A DNA stretch of 64,000 nt from contig OX439040.1 in assembly GCA_949317995.1 (NCBI GenBank), positions 76,543,972 through 76,607,971 on the forward strand, given 5' to 3'. Below the pieces are notes generated by a model that did no database searches, was not told where the DNA came from, and worked only from the letters and a program-made list of their open reading frames with translations. Within the stretch, counting starts at the first letter, position 1. Every line of letters starts with the position of its first letter. This DNA comes from Acholoe squamosa. Lineage: Eukaryota > Annelida > Polychaeta > Phyllodocida > Polynoidae. This document shows, piece by piece, positions 46,037 through 57,728 of this stretch. Position numbers and translations under genes: made by a program.

Positions 46037-46227
46037 TATAATATGGGGTGATTCAGTGAAGGATGTTAACCAGCCTGAGAACCAATGAAATCACAAACTC
46101 AATATTATTTAACAACACTTTATTTTATTGAAAGCCCTATATTTTGGCTTGTTAGGAAGGTTGATCTAAGTCACCAACTCCTAATGCGTCAGTTTTTATA
46201 GCCTGTGGTGTAAAACCATAATTCTTT

Positions 46228-48300
46228 ACCCTCACATACGTAACGTTTTTAAACAAACAGTCATAAAAGCTATTAAATATCCTCCTATGTACATCAGATT
46301 TCATGTCCAAAATATTACAATACATGCCTTAAGGTGTAGCAAAAATGAAATCCCTGCACCAAGAACTTTTAATTACACCTCATCGCTAAATATGGAGATC
46401 AGTGAAAGTTTTGAATATGTAGCCTAGCATTTTTAACTTTTCCCTCATACATTTAAAAATAACTAGATCTTTATTTAAAATACTCTCTATTATCTAGACA
46501 GTTGAGGTAGGGACATGGCCAAACGTTACGTATGTGAGGATTTGGATAGAGCAATACTTTTAAACATCACAGATCATCTGCATCACTATTTCTTGTACAG
46601 GACTTGTTAAATTAGTAGTACAAAGGCATATCTTAACACATAAGACTATATTATGGGTCATTTCCATCTCACTCTGAGTGCATGCCATCCTCATTTGGCA
46701 GCCTGTCCTCCTCAGAAACTTGCAGACTGCTAAAGATTGAATGCAATTGTTGAACAACTAAGGTGAGTAATATCAAGTAATTACGCTCTAATATTTACAG
46801 TTTATCAATCGGGGATGAGAAGTAAGTAGGACCAAAAAATTGCGTATGGATAGAACCCCATAAATATCATAACTGACCGGCAGTGCAGCCTTACCCTAGA
46901 AAATAGCAACCATACAAAAACTTTGAAAAAGAATTTGCAGGATTGCTACATTCACTACTATTTTAGTTTGGGAAACCATATGCGCATGTAATGGTGAATT
47001 ATGTATAGGCTTGGTGGGTCTGAAGTACACAATGTAACCAAAATGAACAAAACCTCACATACGTAACGTTTTCAAATTTGTGGGAAACTTGCAGAAATTT
47101 AAATGGTAAGTGCCTTAATTATATCCAGGATATTAGATAGGGACACTATTATAAGATTATCAACCAATTTATTTGAAAAATGCTGTTTGGAGGTGTGTGG
47201 TGCAACACATATAGTAAACACCTCACATACATAACGAAATGCCGAGGAGGGTGGGGGCAAAAGGAATACTGCTGGCAAAGTACATACCAAAAGAGAGGTT
47301 ATATATACTGAAATGATTGATTGTAGGTCTAGGAGTAAATAAAGAATTGTAAGAGTAGGTAATCTTGCAAAAAAATGCACTTTTAGGATGTGGGAGGTGA
47401 AAATTTCGAAAAATAATCAACACTCCTCACCCCAGACAGGCTGGGATGTCATTTTAAAATATCCAAACTAGACCTAATGAACCCTAGCAGTAAAGGTAGG
47501 CCCTAATTTCAACAAATAACAATGGTTTGGGAATAAATATACAGCAGGAGTAGCTCAGGAAGGGCAATTTCCATTCCCCAGTGAAAACGTTACGTATGTG
47601 AGTCAAGCCTTAAAGAGTATGGGGCTTCCTGGCCAAACTAAATGGTATTACCAAGCTGCTATGGCCAGTCTTTCAATCAGAGGGAAATATAACCTAAAAT
47701 ACATCATTTCCATGCAATCTAAGACAATTGCAGACCCTCACATATATAACACACACTATTTCATGAGAATTTGATTGAAATTCCTTACCTTTTTGAGAAA
47801 TTTCAGTATAAATGGAGCTGCAAAATCACAGTAGACTGTGCAATTAGCTAATTTGAGATCCTCTGAGTGACTTCTAGTAGTTGGTCATTTCTGCTAGGGC
47901 AACTAAAAACATTTCCTTTCTCCTCCACATATTTTCGTTATGTATGTGAGGATGTCCACACCGATACCAAAAGACCCACTCTGTGGCCTTACTATGCAGA
48001 CCTGAGCCATGATATTTGTTTTAATCATTCAATTCATACTACACTAGAATAGACTAGAAATAAAGAATTACTTATTTAGCCTACAGCCTTATAAAAGTGT
48101 ACCTCACATACGTAACGTTTTTTGGAGTTGAATTTTGGTTTATGAGACCTAGCTCGTATCTGCAGCAAACCAGCACTTTCATTAATTTACCATCCAAACC
48201 CCCCTCGGGACCCTGCTCAACACAGGTAATAAGAACAGTGAGGATACTTTTTTAGCATGGAAGTTTAAGGCGTAAAAAATATGTTATGTATGTGAGGATG
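46228..48300. repeat. Nine dispersed copies of a CCTCACATACGTAACG motif
   Basis: Consensus CCTCACATACGTAACGTTTT occurs at about 46228, 46521(-), 47053, 47221, 47584(-), 47735, 47934(-), 48102 and 48281(-). Five are near-perfect; the others carry CG-to-TG/CA changes. No ORF covers them. They fill the space between the inner and outer right-hand inverted repeats. Confidence 0.8.
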
Positions 48301-48361
48301 CTCACCGTTCGATATTATAACACATGTGTGAAAGACAGTTGAGGTAGGGACATGGCCAAAG
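46497..48361 (+). repeat. 28-bp direct repeat flanking the motif region
   Basis: AGTTGAGGTAGGGACATGGC plus adjoining bases occurs at 46497-46523 and 48333-48360, spaced about 1.84 kb. Confidence 0.7.
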
Positions 48362-48907
48362 TATTTTTAATAGATAGCTATGACCTCTCACCAAAGGCAA
48401 AATAGGTTTATCACACTCTAATACTGCACCACAGCACCGGGGGTCTAGGTCACGTGACCCCACTTTTGAATTTCCAGCAAAAAGGTAGGTCTCTGGCTGC
48501 ATGCCCAGTGAGTAATATCCTTAGATATAGTCCCGTTCCGATACATACTATACTACTTATAATGTTTTATATAAAGAACATACTGGGGGGAGGGCACTGA
48601 ATTTTGGAGGCTAGGTAGTTGAGTAATTTGAATTATTTCTTGCTTAAGAAAAGACATATTGGGCTCACAACTCAAATTGCTTGATCATAGGTTATTTTTA
48701 TAGGTTAAGTTTTTCTTGTCAAGCTGGTTCTTGTATCAGATTTGTCAAGTAAATTGAGTCCCTCTGGTGTGATAGAATTCAATTTAAGCATCAACCTTCG
48801 TTCAGGACTGAACAAACAGTATATTGGCCTCAACAAATCATGTGGAAAGCCACTGCATTTATAAATGTGAATTTGATGGACAGCAAATCCTATGAATTAA
48901 CCTTCAG

Positions 48908-49030
48908 ATAAATCAAATGGAGGCTACTTCAGTATTACTGGTGAAAAGTGAACTGCTGACTGTAGGTAACATCTCTGTCATCCCACCCGTCTTTATACTA
49001 CCGACACAACAAGAGGCATTCCTGAAATAT
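48908..49030 (+). CDS. TTLL-B exon 3 (VKSELLTVGNISVIPPVFIL)
   Basis: A 41-codon exon between CCTTCAG and GTGAGT, phase 0/0. It encodes ATSVLLVKSELLTVGN, then ISVIPPVFILPTQQEAFLKY. This matches the TTL segment that normally reads K-x-x-L, then IP-x-x-F-x-LP and an acidic FL-x-Y helix. Its donor is canonical, unlike the paralogous exon in TTLL-A. The next intron holds a TIR element and the Ngaro element. Confidence 0.9.
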
Positions 49031-49269
49031 GTGAGTACTGGGTAGTCATGGTACTGACTCCATTATTGATGTTTCATAGTGTAGACCTGTGCATATTTTT
49101 TATTATGTTATATACCTATGTATACATATGAATTAGATTCTACCATTTGCCTGTGGGACTGAGATCTCTGGGTGTGGTATTGAGATCCTGGGGAAGGTGG
49201 CAGCGCCTTCCTCGGGCCTTTACAGGAGGCCCACACTTGGTTTGTCACACATCATTGGTTGGCCTGACC

Positions 49270-51522
49270 CAGGTAGCAAAAATGGTGTGGCCCGAGTCTG
49301 GGCCAGAGCGGGCTCCTGATGTGGGCCACACTGGGTTAACACAGTGGGCGCCCGATGGGTTTTGTCCTCAGCAAAGGGTCTGGGCCACACTGGGCTAACC
49401 GATTCGGGCACAGATCTGTTTGAAATTGGGCTCACCAATTTGGGCTCAAAGTGAATTTAACATGGGTTTTTGGTGTGGCCTAAAGTGGGCTGCCCGATTT
49501 GATGAAAAATTAGTGGTGACATGTTAAAAATTCTTTTCGAGAAATTTATCTAAAATCTTTTCTTTTTTTTAAAAGTCAATAAGCAACAAATCCTTGAGCT
49601 AATCTAACCCCCCCCCATATCACCAAAGCAGTAAATGCAATATCTACCCAAGTGGAAAGGCAGAGCAGTACCATTCATTTGAATCAAACTCAGTCAGCCA
49701 ACACAAGGCACTTTGATTCATTAAAGTGACATTCTGGCCTCAATCTTCCCCCACTAATTCCCTATGTAGGAGTAGAAAAGAGAGCCTTCAAGTTCATAAT
49801 GACTGTACCTCTGCATATCTGCTCTTGTTCCAAGTTCAGTGCAATAGAAATGGTGTTGCCATTCCACTACTACTCAGATTACCTTGATTTGCACTTTTGA
49901 CTAGAAACATCTAAGTATTTCCAGACTATGAGAAAGTCTGCACATTATTACTTCATATCTGATTTAGTAGTCTATTCCAGTTGTCCTATGTCTAAAAGAA
50001 ATAAGTTTGGTATGGGTAGTAGAATTCTGCCTGGAGTGCTGTGAAACCACTTTGTAGTGAGTCTGCCATGGACTGGCCTACAGAGGCAGGGGATATTTTT
50101 GGTTTCTCAATTGCCTCTATATATAGTCCTCTTATACCTGGCCAAGTGTGGGACCTGTTTGCCCCCACACCACAAATACACCTTGCAAGCCTACTAGTAC
50201 AAAGAAAGACATGAAGCTGTTCTTTCCAGGACTAGTATATCTGGATCCCTACTATGAACCTACCTGTATATTAATGGTATAGGGAAAGTGTCCTACAGCA
50301 GTGGTGGAGGGAAGGGAGGGGGGAGGGCAGGGCAGGGTGAGAGGAGGGCAGGGCAGGGTGAGAAGAGGGCAAGGCAGGGTGAGATGAGGGCAGGGCAGGG
50401 CAGGGTGAGAGCAGGGCAGGGCATGTGAGCAAAGGAGATGCCAGGGCAGTGCAGGGTGAGAGTAGGACAGGGCAGGGTGAGAGGGCAGGGCAGGGTGAGA
50501 GCAGGGCAGGGTAAGAGCAGGGCAGGGTGAGAGCAGGGCAGGGCAGGGCATGTGAGCGAAGGAGATGCCAGGGCAGTGCAGGATGAGAGTAGGGCATGAC
50601 AGGGTGAGAGCTGGGCATGGCAGGGCGAGAGCAGGTCAGGGCAGGGTGAGAGCAGGGCAGGGCAAGGGTGAGAGCAGGGCAGGGCAGGGTGAGAGGAGGG
50701 CAGGGCAGGATGAGAGTAGGGCAGGGCAGGGCGAGTGCAGGGCAGGGTGAGGGCAGGGCAGGGCAGGGTGAGAGCAGGGCAGGGCAAGGCAGGGTGAGGG
50801 CTGGGAGTGAGAGTGAGTGAGTAATAGATGTTTAATGCCATTTTGACAGCTAAGGTCATATTCATGGCGAGATCCTCATTACACAAATTCACAGAGGAAT
50901 GTGTCAGTGCCTGCGCATATGTGCACCACACACATCCTGAGGGGATAGGAAAGAGGAGAAATAGACCCTTTTAAGTGGGCTAGGGAGGCCCAGGGAGGGC
51001 AGGGTGACAGAAGGGCAGGGCAGAGCGGGGTGAGAGGGGGAAAGGGCAGGGCAGGTTGAGTGGAATGAGGAGGAGATGGAAGGGGTAGGGAATGGATAGG
51101 GGAGGGACGAACAAAAAAGAGAGAGGGAGGGGGAACACTCATCACAGAGTTTAGAACAGTTCAGAAGATGAGGCTGCCCTGTCCAAACCCACTCTCACCC
51201 CAGACTGGGAAGACTTTATGCAGCTAAGTACCCATCTTGGGATGCCCATTTTGAAACCATCCTGGGCCCAATGTGATTGCCCATTTTAAAGCTGACCAGT
51301 GCCCGAATCGGGCGGCCCAATGTGGCCCAGACCGTATGCTGAGGACAAAACCCGTTGGGAGCCCAACGGGCTCAAGTGGGTTTGCCCGATTTGGGCTGCC
51401 CTGTGTGGCCCTGACTGGAAACCCAGCATCTGCCGAACCTAAAACCCATGTACTGAATACTGCCCGCTTTGAACCACCTTATCCGGGTAAAACCAATTTG
51501 GCCCCAAGCGGGCTTGCTACAT
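49270..51522. mobile_element. TIR element with G-rich minisatellite core
   Basis: About 230-bp arms at 49270-49500 and 51270-51522 are inverted copies (shared GTTTTGTCCTCAGCA, GGTCTGGGCCACA, CCGATTCGGGCAC). Ends are near GTAGCAA. The core carries GGGCAGGGCAGGGTGAGAGC repeats (50280-50810, again 50985-51070). No clear target duplication found. It lies in TTLL-B intron 3. No real gene: the Pro/Leu-rich frames are repeat artefacts. Confidence 0.7.
50281..50806 (+). repeat. GGGCA-type minisatellite
   Basis: Roughly 20-25 bp units of GGGCAGGGCAGGGTGAGAGC with variation; four closely spaced G-runs recur throughout the plus strand, compatible with G-quadruplexes. Confidence 0.85.
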
Positions 51523-51904
51523 GGGGAGTTCCTTAAAGACAAATGTTACCCGGTAGACTGAAGCCCCTGGTGGCAGAAATCAGAACTCATCAGTTATACT
51601 AATTTAAAGAATTTTCTCACCCTAACCTTAGTCAGCCTATAGCATTTGTCTTTGATGGTACAAGTGGTTTACCCCTTGCTTGCAATCTAGACTTTCCATA
51701 AGTCTTATGATCTAACTGCCAACTTGTAGTCATGAGAGGCCATTTATATGAATTATCTTGAAAACCTGAAAAACACCCAATTGGCAGTTTTGGATCATTT
51801 GAAAAGGTTACTCTAAATTAAATTTTGTAGAAAAAAAGGTTTTTATGTTGAAAAATATATTTAAATGTTTTTTTGGTCACAACACAAATTGAAAAGTAAA
51901 TTGT

Positions 51905-52218
51905 GTCACCAAGTATCAGGCTTGGGAAATGCTGCTAATAAGACAACACAGGGGATAATGCAACCACCAGCATTTAAGCTGGTGATAAGCCTGCACCGGC
52001 AAATCAGCCCAAACTGGGTAATGATCTTGAAGGTTTGAATAGTAGGAATGTTCACAAACATGTATATCAATGCACAAATTACAAACAAGATTTTTTTTGT
52101 AGCTTTACTGTTATGATATCACCAGGATATTTGCCGATGCAGACTTATCACCCCAGGCAATCACCTGCTAAAATGCCAGTGGTTGCATCACCCACTGTGT
52201 TGTCCTATTTCCTGCATT
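51905..52218. mobile_element. Foldback MITE interrupted by the Ngaro element
   Basis: Arms at about 51905-52010 and 52115-52218 are inverted copies (for example GCACCGGCAAAT against ATTTGCCGATGC). The second arm is cut by Ngaro at GCATT and resumes at 57535 (TCCTAGCCTGAGTA), where the intact arm reads TTCCCAAGCCTGATA. Confidence 0.8.
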
Positions 52219-52290
52219 GGTTCGAGGAGGGACAGAGTGTGAACAGACGAGTTTATGGACTCGGGCACGCTGTCCTAAGACACGGCCTAT
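52219..52290 (-). repeat. Ngaro repeat B2 (3' terminus)
   Basis: Direct repeat of B1 (52507-52575), starting GGTTCGAGGAGGGACAGAG and holding GGACTCGGGCACGCTGTCC. With A2 between the two B copies this is the split-direct-repeat signature. Confidence 0.85.
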
Positions 52291-52309
52291 TTATTAGAAA
52301 CAAACAGAA

Positions 52310-52575
52310 AAAAAAGAAAATAAATGTCCAGCCAACAGCAAACAGCCCAACTGCTTACAGTTTATCTGTAACATGTGTGTATGACATAACAACATGTGAC
52401 CTGAGGTATACAAGTAGTACACCAGGTGTAGTGCTAGTGCCAAGCCCATATGTCCCACAGACTCACCAATACACCATTCAACCAATGTTGGTTAAATGAT
52501 AACATTGGTTCGAGGAGGGACAGAGTGTGAATAGATGAGTATATGGACTCGGGCACGCTGTCCTAAGACGTGGCA
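52310..52575 (-). repeat. Ngaro repeats B1 (52507-52575) and A2 (52310-52506)
   Basis: Internal repeat pair downstream of the recombinase. The A2/B1 junction AACATT|GGTTCG shows the sequence expected at the joined ends of the circular intermediate. Confidence 0.8.
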
Positions 52576-52685
52576 ACTTCCAAGAAACAATGTATTAACT
52601 GTTGATTTTTTCTTTTTGAACAATGTAACCTAGATATAACATAATAACCAAAATGATATAACAATGCGGACAATGAGATGAATTA

Positions 52686-53655
52686 CTAAACTACTAGAGC
52701 ATGTGAAAGACAGCGTAAAACAATCAAGTCAGTGTCAATCCTAAGGGAGAAAGGTTTGGTGAGATAAACTAAAGCAGCCATGCTCTGCCAGTCTCCTGCC
52801 TGGCGAATGTCCTCGATACTAAGACCTATGCTGTACATATATAATGCGCCTGCCCGTCTCAGTGAGTGCATACCAGCTCGATCTGGATTGAGTTTGGCCT
52901 TGGTCATCAGATCTTTGATGAAGGACAACACCATGCTGTATGTCAATGGTACAACTTTCCCCTTCTTACACATGAGGAACATAGGTGCCGTTGGGTTGCT
53001 CGTAGGAAAATCTTGAAAGTGCAATTGTAATAAAGAAGTCGCATACAATGGTGAGTTGGGGGTCATAGTAATAGGGACTTTGTGAACCCAGATAGAATTG
53101 GATAGTTTTCAAACTGGGTATGTGAAGTTCCATCCCCCAACTAGTGAAATTAACTGAAGCTCTTCTCATGAAATGACCTTCCGACTGGTTAATCCTGTCC
53201 GGCACCACATTGCTTTTCCTCAACAGGCCACGAAAGCACAGAGTTGGACAAGCCCACATTGATCTCTGGTTGGGATCTGCCCAGTCTACCATATGATTCA
53301 TGCTCAGTAAATTTTCCAGGGTCAATGAAGGACGAACCGGTGTTGGGTCTCCCGGAGTCCTCCTGATGCCTGCCAGTGTACTGATAAATTCAAAGTCTGA
53401 TCTAATGTAATTCACACCGTGACCGAAATACTTGTTTAACGACAGGACACCGCTTACATAGTTCTGAATAGTTGTATACCGGAGTGACTCGGCCAAATGC
53501 ACTATATATCTGCACATTAGTTTGGTGTCCGATGCAAGTGCAGCACATCTATGTTTAGCACAGAATTTAATATACTGCCTCCACTGTGATGTCTTCATTT
53601 TCCAGGTCCCAGGGGACCAGTCTTGTGCCCTCAGCTCTGCCGCTCTCAAATCCAA
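52686..53655 (-). pseudogene. Ngaro tyrosine recombinase, frameshifted
   Basis: The N-terminal part (53655-52966) includes the Arg-box region CFRGLLRKSN. The C-terminal part (53066-52686) has HSLRRAGALYMYSIGLSIED and then QAGDWQSMAALVYLTKP, giving the H-x-x-R, Trp and Tyr of the R-H-R-Y recombinase set. The two are in different frames, joined near 53050. The enzyme would integrate circular element DNA. Confidence 0.9.
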
Positions 53656-53749
53656 AAGTCTTCTCTCATGAGCTGGGCCTACAACACAAGAACAAAGGGA
53701 CTTGAGAATGACAATCCAATCTAGATAAAGTGTCTGCGATTACATTTAA

Positions 53750-55251
53750 TTTACCCAGTATATGGACTAAATGACAGTTGAACTCGACTGTGTGTCAAAA
53801 AACTTCTTGGAATATAGCCATAGAAGTCTCGTTGTTGGATTTTCCGGCATTGATCGCAGCTACCACCTGCGTATTATCTGAAATGTATTCCACCTAGTGG
53901 TCATGCCATACAGGGCACCATCTTTTAACAGCATCCAATATAGGAAACAACTCTCTGACGTTAATGTTCTCAAGAATAAAACATGATGGTGCCGGAATAC
54001 AGTGATCAAGCATGTCAACATTCATAAGCATTTCAGAGTCCCATCTCCCACAAAACCATTCATTGTTGGAGAAGGCTCCAAAGCCCGTATTTGAAGCATC
54101 AGTGTACAAGGTTGCATCTTCTATCGGTGGCTGAATAATGCGCGCTTCCCTGTTAAACCAGTCTGAACTGTTTGAGTAAGGCAATCACCCTGTGTGAGAA
54201 GGTCTGACCGCCGCGGACCATGGTGGCGCCGTGGCCCAGTATACCACACAGGTGTTGTAATTGCTTCTTTGTCGACCAATGCTGACCAGTGAAAAAAGCT
54301 AACCCATTGTGCGATTTCCTGATTTTCTCAATGGGTAGTCTCAATTTCATTTGTATCAAGTCAATCTCATTGCCAAGGTAGGTCTGAATTCTCGCTGGCG
54401 AGCGCACTTGTTGTAGGCAATATGGAAGCCGAGGGATCTGAGAACCTTGTGTAAATCCATTTGGTCTTCTACACACTTGTCATATGAAGAGGCTTTCACG
54501 AGTATATCATCAAGATAATTAACACAGAAATAACCCTTTGCTATCATAAATCTTGCCACTGCATCAGTTAGTCTATTGAAAAAAAAGGGGCTGCTCATGT
54601 ACCAAATGACAAGAAATTGTCCTGTATGAAAATATTCTCATCATTGACTGACCAGGCTAAACCCTGAAGTGTTCTGTCGCAGGGCCTGATCAAAACTGAA
54701 TGATAGGCACTTGTTAGGTCAGTCACTGCCATGTAGTCATTGGGGTTCAATGACTCAGATACGTCAATGCATTTATAACTAAATGATGAAAATGTCTTCT
54801 GCATATAACTATTGACTGACAGACCTTCCGGCCTGCTCGCATCCGTAATAGGTGTGAAACCCCCTGTAGCCTTGGGTACTGTGCCCAGGGAGTGAACACA
54901 TTTTGGAACCTGATTAACAGCTGACAATTTATCATTACATAACTCTTTACATATCAACTTATTGATTTCTGTTTTCACAGTGATAGTAGCAGATTTATAA
55001 TTCGAACCAAAATATGACTCAATTTGAGCGTCTGGGTCAACTAGGTTGAAGCCATGACATATCCCATCGAGTGTGAAATGGGAATTGGCATCCCACTTTT
55101 CCGAGCCGAATACCATATCCAGACTGCCACTAAGCATTTCTCGCCAACTGTTAGGGGAAAGCTGGGCCCTCACACTGCATACCCAATGAGAGATGCCACC
55201 ACTCGACCAAAGAGGAGCATAACTTGCAAGAGTGTCTAGTAAACCGCTCAA
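53750..55251 (-). pseudogene. Ngaro reverse transcriptase-RNase H, multiply broken
   Basis: RT motifs VTDLTSAYHSVLI (about 54.7 kb) and the catalytic NYLDDILV (about 54.5 kb) are followed by RNase H with LYTDASNTGFGAF (about 54.1 kb) and ADTLSRLDW (about 53.75 kb). Frameshifts lie near 54597, 54390 and 54165, and two in-frame stops lie downstream of 53894. Domain order is typical of DIRS/Ngaro. Confidence 0.85.
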
Positions 55252-55473
55252 ACTTGGAGAACAAGTAATATCTTGATAAGAGTCAGGAAAGATATCTTCA
55301 AGATTACTATTGTAAGTATTGTCACTGAAAGACAGAAATTCTGTATTGATTGGAAGTTCACGAAGTCAGGCTTGGGGATTTTGACTTGGACTCTGTGTAC
55401 CTGTTTGATTCTAATCAAGTTTACACTCTTTCCCTTTATGGGATCTCTGACAGTGGTAACAAATATGAGTCCA

Positions 55474-57310
55474 TCAACAGTCAGTGTAGTCACACAGAGT
55501 AAAATTCCATTTTCTGCAAATATGATCCTCTTTTGGATCACGGTTTTTATTGGATCGGTAACCGCCACCTTGTCTACGACCTTTTTTTGAGTTACCCTGC
55601 TGATTGAAATTTTTTATTATTCTGAGATTTTTGGTTTGCAAGAAGGTTTTCAACATACCATATATGCTCTGCACTAAGGTGAGCTTCTACAGAAGCCGGA
55701 TCAGCTGCTACAAAAGTAGGAATTTTCCTTTCAATAACCCTAGTTATGTGATCATACCGAGCAAGCACCTTAGCACTGAAAGCCTGTTTGGCCTTTAAGG
55801 GATACAAAGGACATATGCGCTTCATAATCAAGAACATTGATTTCTGGAATATTAGCCTGCCTAATTTTATCTCTGACACAGTTCATGCCATACATCAACT
55901 CTCGGAAAGTCATATCTTCATACTTTTTGTCAGTCTCTATGTGATGATCAGGACGTAACCAGTTATTAGATTGCTTTTTCTTACTCACGTCGGACAATAT
56001 CTCAATTCTGAAATGAGATCGGCTTCCTGTAACATACCCTGGACCTCAAAGAGACTACCAAATTTCCCTTTTAGACCCACTGATCCTGCTGTGACACCTG
56101 CTGAGTTGAGTGTATAGGAACCCAACTCCAATTTCTAATGGAGTAGTTAGAGATGAGGGAAGTTGGAAACTAGAAGAGCCGCCCTGTTAGAGGGCAGACC
56201 ACTGCTGTTGAAGAGCGCGTTGTTGCTGTTGCAATGGGTCCCATTGTTGCTGCAAATGCAGATGAATAAGTGGAACCAGTGGGAACACTCCCCCCAAGGG
56301 CTGCAGCTCTCGCAGCACTGCCCGTTGGACGAAAACCCACTTGATATCCAGTTGACAACCCTGGAGGTGCACTGACAATACTGGAACCGATGTTTGTAGG
56401 CCCTGCTACCTCCCCCAGTGGTTGACTTAATTGCTGCAAACCAGTAGATAAACCTGGAGGTGCAGTGACACTAACAGATTTGACTTTTAATAGTAGGTCC
56501 TGCTACTTCCCCCAGGTTTAAATTATTGATAGCTGACAGTACCGGGAGATGATCGTGGGTGAATGGTTGATTTTCACGGTTGAGCGACTTATATTCCAGG
56601 GTATTAAGGCACCCAGGATGAGAACCAGCACTCATAACTTTCGAATCTATGTTACCTGAAACTGTCATAAGCTGTTGGGGTCCAGTAGAGGCCTGTGGGT
56701 GCCCTATTTGGCCTTGATTCATCATTGTGAAAGCCCCGGAGCCCCCAATCAGAAGACCTGGTCCGCCATCTTGTCTGTTTATGTTAGGTGTGTTCGGGAC
56801 CCCACCTTGGTAAGTTACTGTATTTAAGTCTGATTGTGTCAGGCCTTGACTCACAGTAGTAAGATTTAGACTGGGTATTGAACACTGACATGGCACCATG
56901 CCAAGCCCGAACTCCATCGTCCAATTGTTTTAACGATCGGTTGTTATCAGCTCTTAGGTTTGCTAATTCTAACTCTAACTCCTTCTCTTAGACAATTGCT
57001 CAAAATCAGTCTTTCTGGCCCTCTCCCCAGTTCAATTTTCCTCAGTAAATCACCATTTGGGCCCAAATAGTCACCTTTACCCCCAGTGTCATTGTTGTCC
57101 GATGGGAGGCTGCCATGCAAGTCGTCCTCCCTGGGCATCCTGTCTTCAGTCCCGGTGGCTCCATCCGAGGCCCGGGCTGTGTCCGAGGCCCTATGTGAGT
57201 CACGGATGGCTGACTCGCCATTCACCAGTGCAGTGTGACCGACCATTTGGTCGCCCACTTTCCAACATGGATTGGGACAGGTACACTCCGGGCATGCTCT
57301 CTTACTTATG
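55474..57310 (-). pseudogene. Ngaro Gag region remnant
   Basis: Open pieces 56917-56471, 56439-56170, 55997-55770 and 55879-55474, plus an upstream stretch from about 57310. The later part (KYEDMTFRELMYGMNCVRDK, VEAHLSAEHIWYVENLL) followed by a Cys-rich ICRKWNFTLCDYTDC fits the DIRS/Ngaro Gag, which ends in an unusual zinc-knuckle. Several frameshifts. Confidence 0.6.
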
Positions 57311-57354
57311 ACCACAAGTGTCACATGTAACTGCCATAATTCACGAGATAACTC

Positions 57355-57534
57355 ATGAAAAAGAAAATAAAAGTCCAGCCAACAGCAAACTGCCCAACTG
57401 CTCACAGCATACCTGTAACATGTATATACGACATCACAGCATGTGACCTGAGGTGCCCAAGTAGTACACCAGGTGTAGTGCCAGTGCCGAGCCCATAACT
57501 CACCAATACAACTATTGGTTGAATGGTAACATTT
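57355..57534 (-). repeat. Ngaro repeat A1
   Basis: Repeats 52310-52506 (A2) with moderate divergence; shared words include GTAGTACACCAGGTGTAGTG and CATGTGACCTGAGGT. It is the 5' terminus of the minus-strand element. Confidence 0.85.
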
Positions 57535-57640
57535 TCCTAGCCTGAGTAAATAAAAATCTGCTATGGAGCCTGGGGAAGCCAGTCCTAGTGTCCACACACA
57601 AGTAATATACTTATGTTTATTTTTATCTTTAAATACAAAG

Positions 57641-57728
57641 GCAATGGGTAGGAAAAGAACTAACAGAGAGCCTTTGTGGATCAGAAAGAGATTTACCCAT
57701 GGCGGCATTCACATCAGAAACACTGCTG
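57641..57728 (+). CDS. TTLL-B exon 4 (WIRKRFTHGGIHIR)
   Basis: An 88-bp exon (phase 0 in, 1 out) encoding PLWIRKRFTHGGIHIRNTA. The acceptor is a weak AAATACAAAG and the donor is GTACTG. Length and phase are identical to TTLL-A 6901-6988. It carries the TTL ATP-binding Lys and the HGG variant of HRG. It begins only about 100 bp past the Ngaro element, so that insertion may have affected the polypyrimidine tract. Confidence 0.85.

Larger units (their letters stand above)
37066..48556. repeat. Outer inverted-repeat pair around the PolB element
   Basis: 37066-37195 is inverted at about 48420-48556. Shared order: AGTAGTATAGTATGTATC, GAACGGGACTATA, GGATATTACTCACTGGGCAT, then a CACGTGACC block. The inner PolB TIRs lie 300 bp (left) and 2.4 kb (right) inside these arms. 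Flanking 6-mers CATAGT and TATAAT agree at 4 of 6, too weak to call a duplication. Confidence 0.75.
52219..57534 (-). mobile_element. Ngaro-type DIRS retrotransposon with split direct repeats
   Basis: A minus-strand element of about 5.3 kb with A1-ORFs-B1-A2-B2 architecture: A1 about 57355-57534, B1 52507-52575, A2 about 52310-52506, B2 52219-52290. Gene order is Gag, RT-RNase H, tyrosine recombinase. There is no target-site duplication, as expected for recombinase-mediated insertion. It sits in one arm of a foldback MITE, which supplies the empty-site sequence. The ORFs are frameshifted, so the copy is dead. Confidence 0.9.

Noticed and set aside
37489-46042. 6-bp Polinton target duplication at the PolB element
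   Set aside because: Flanks are GCACAA and TATAAT, which do not match; not claimed.
50252-50931. Long Pro/Leu/Ser/Cys open frames on the minus strand
   Set aside because: They are the three frames of a GGGCA-type minisatellite; no start context or domain.
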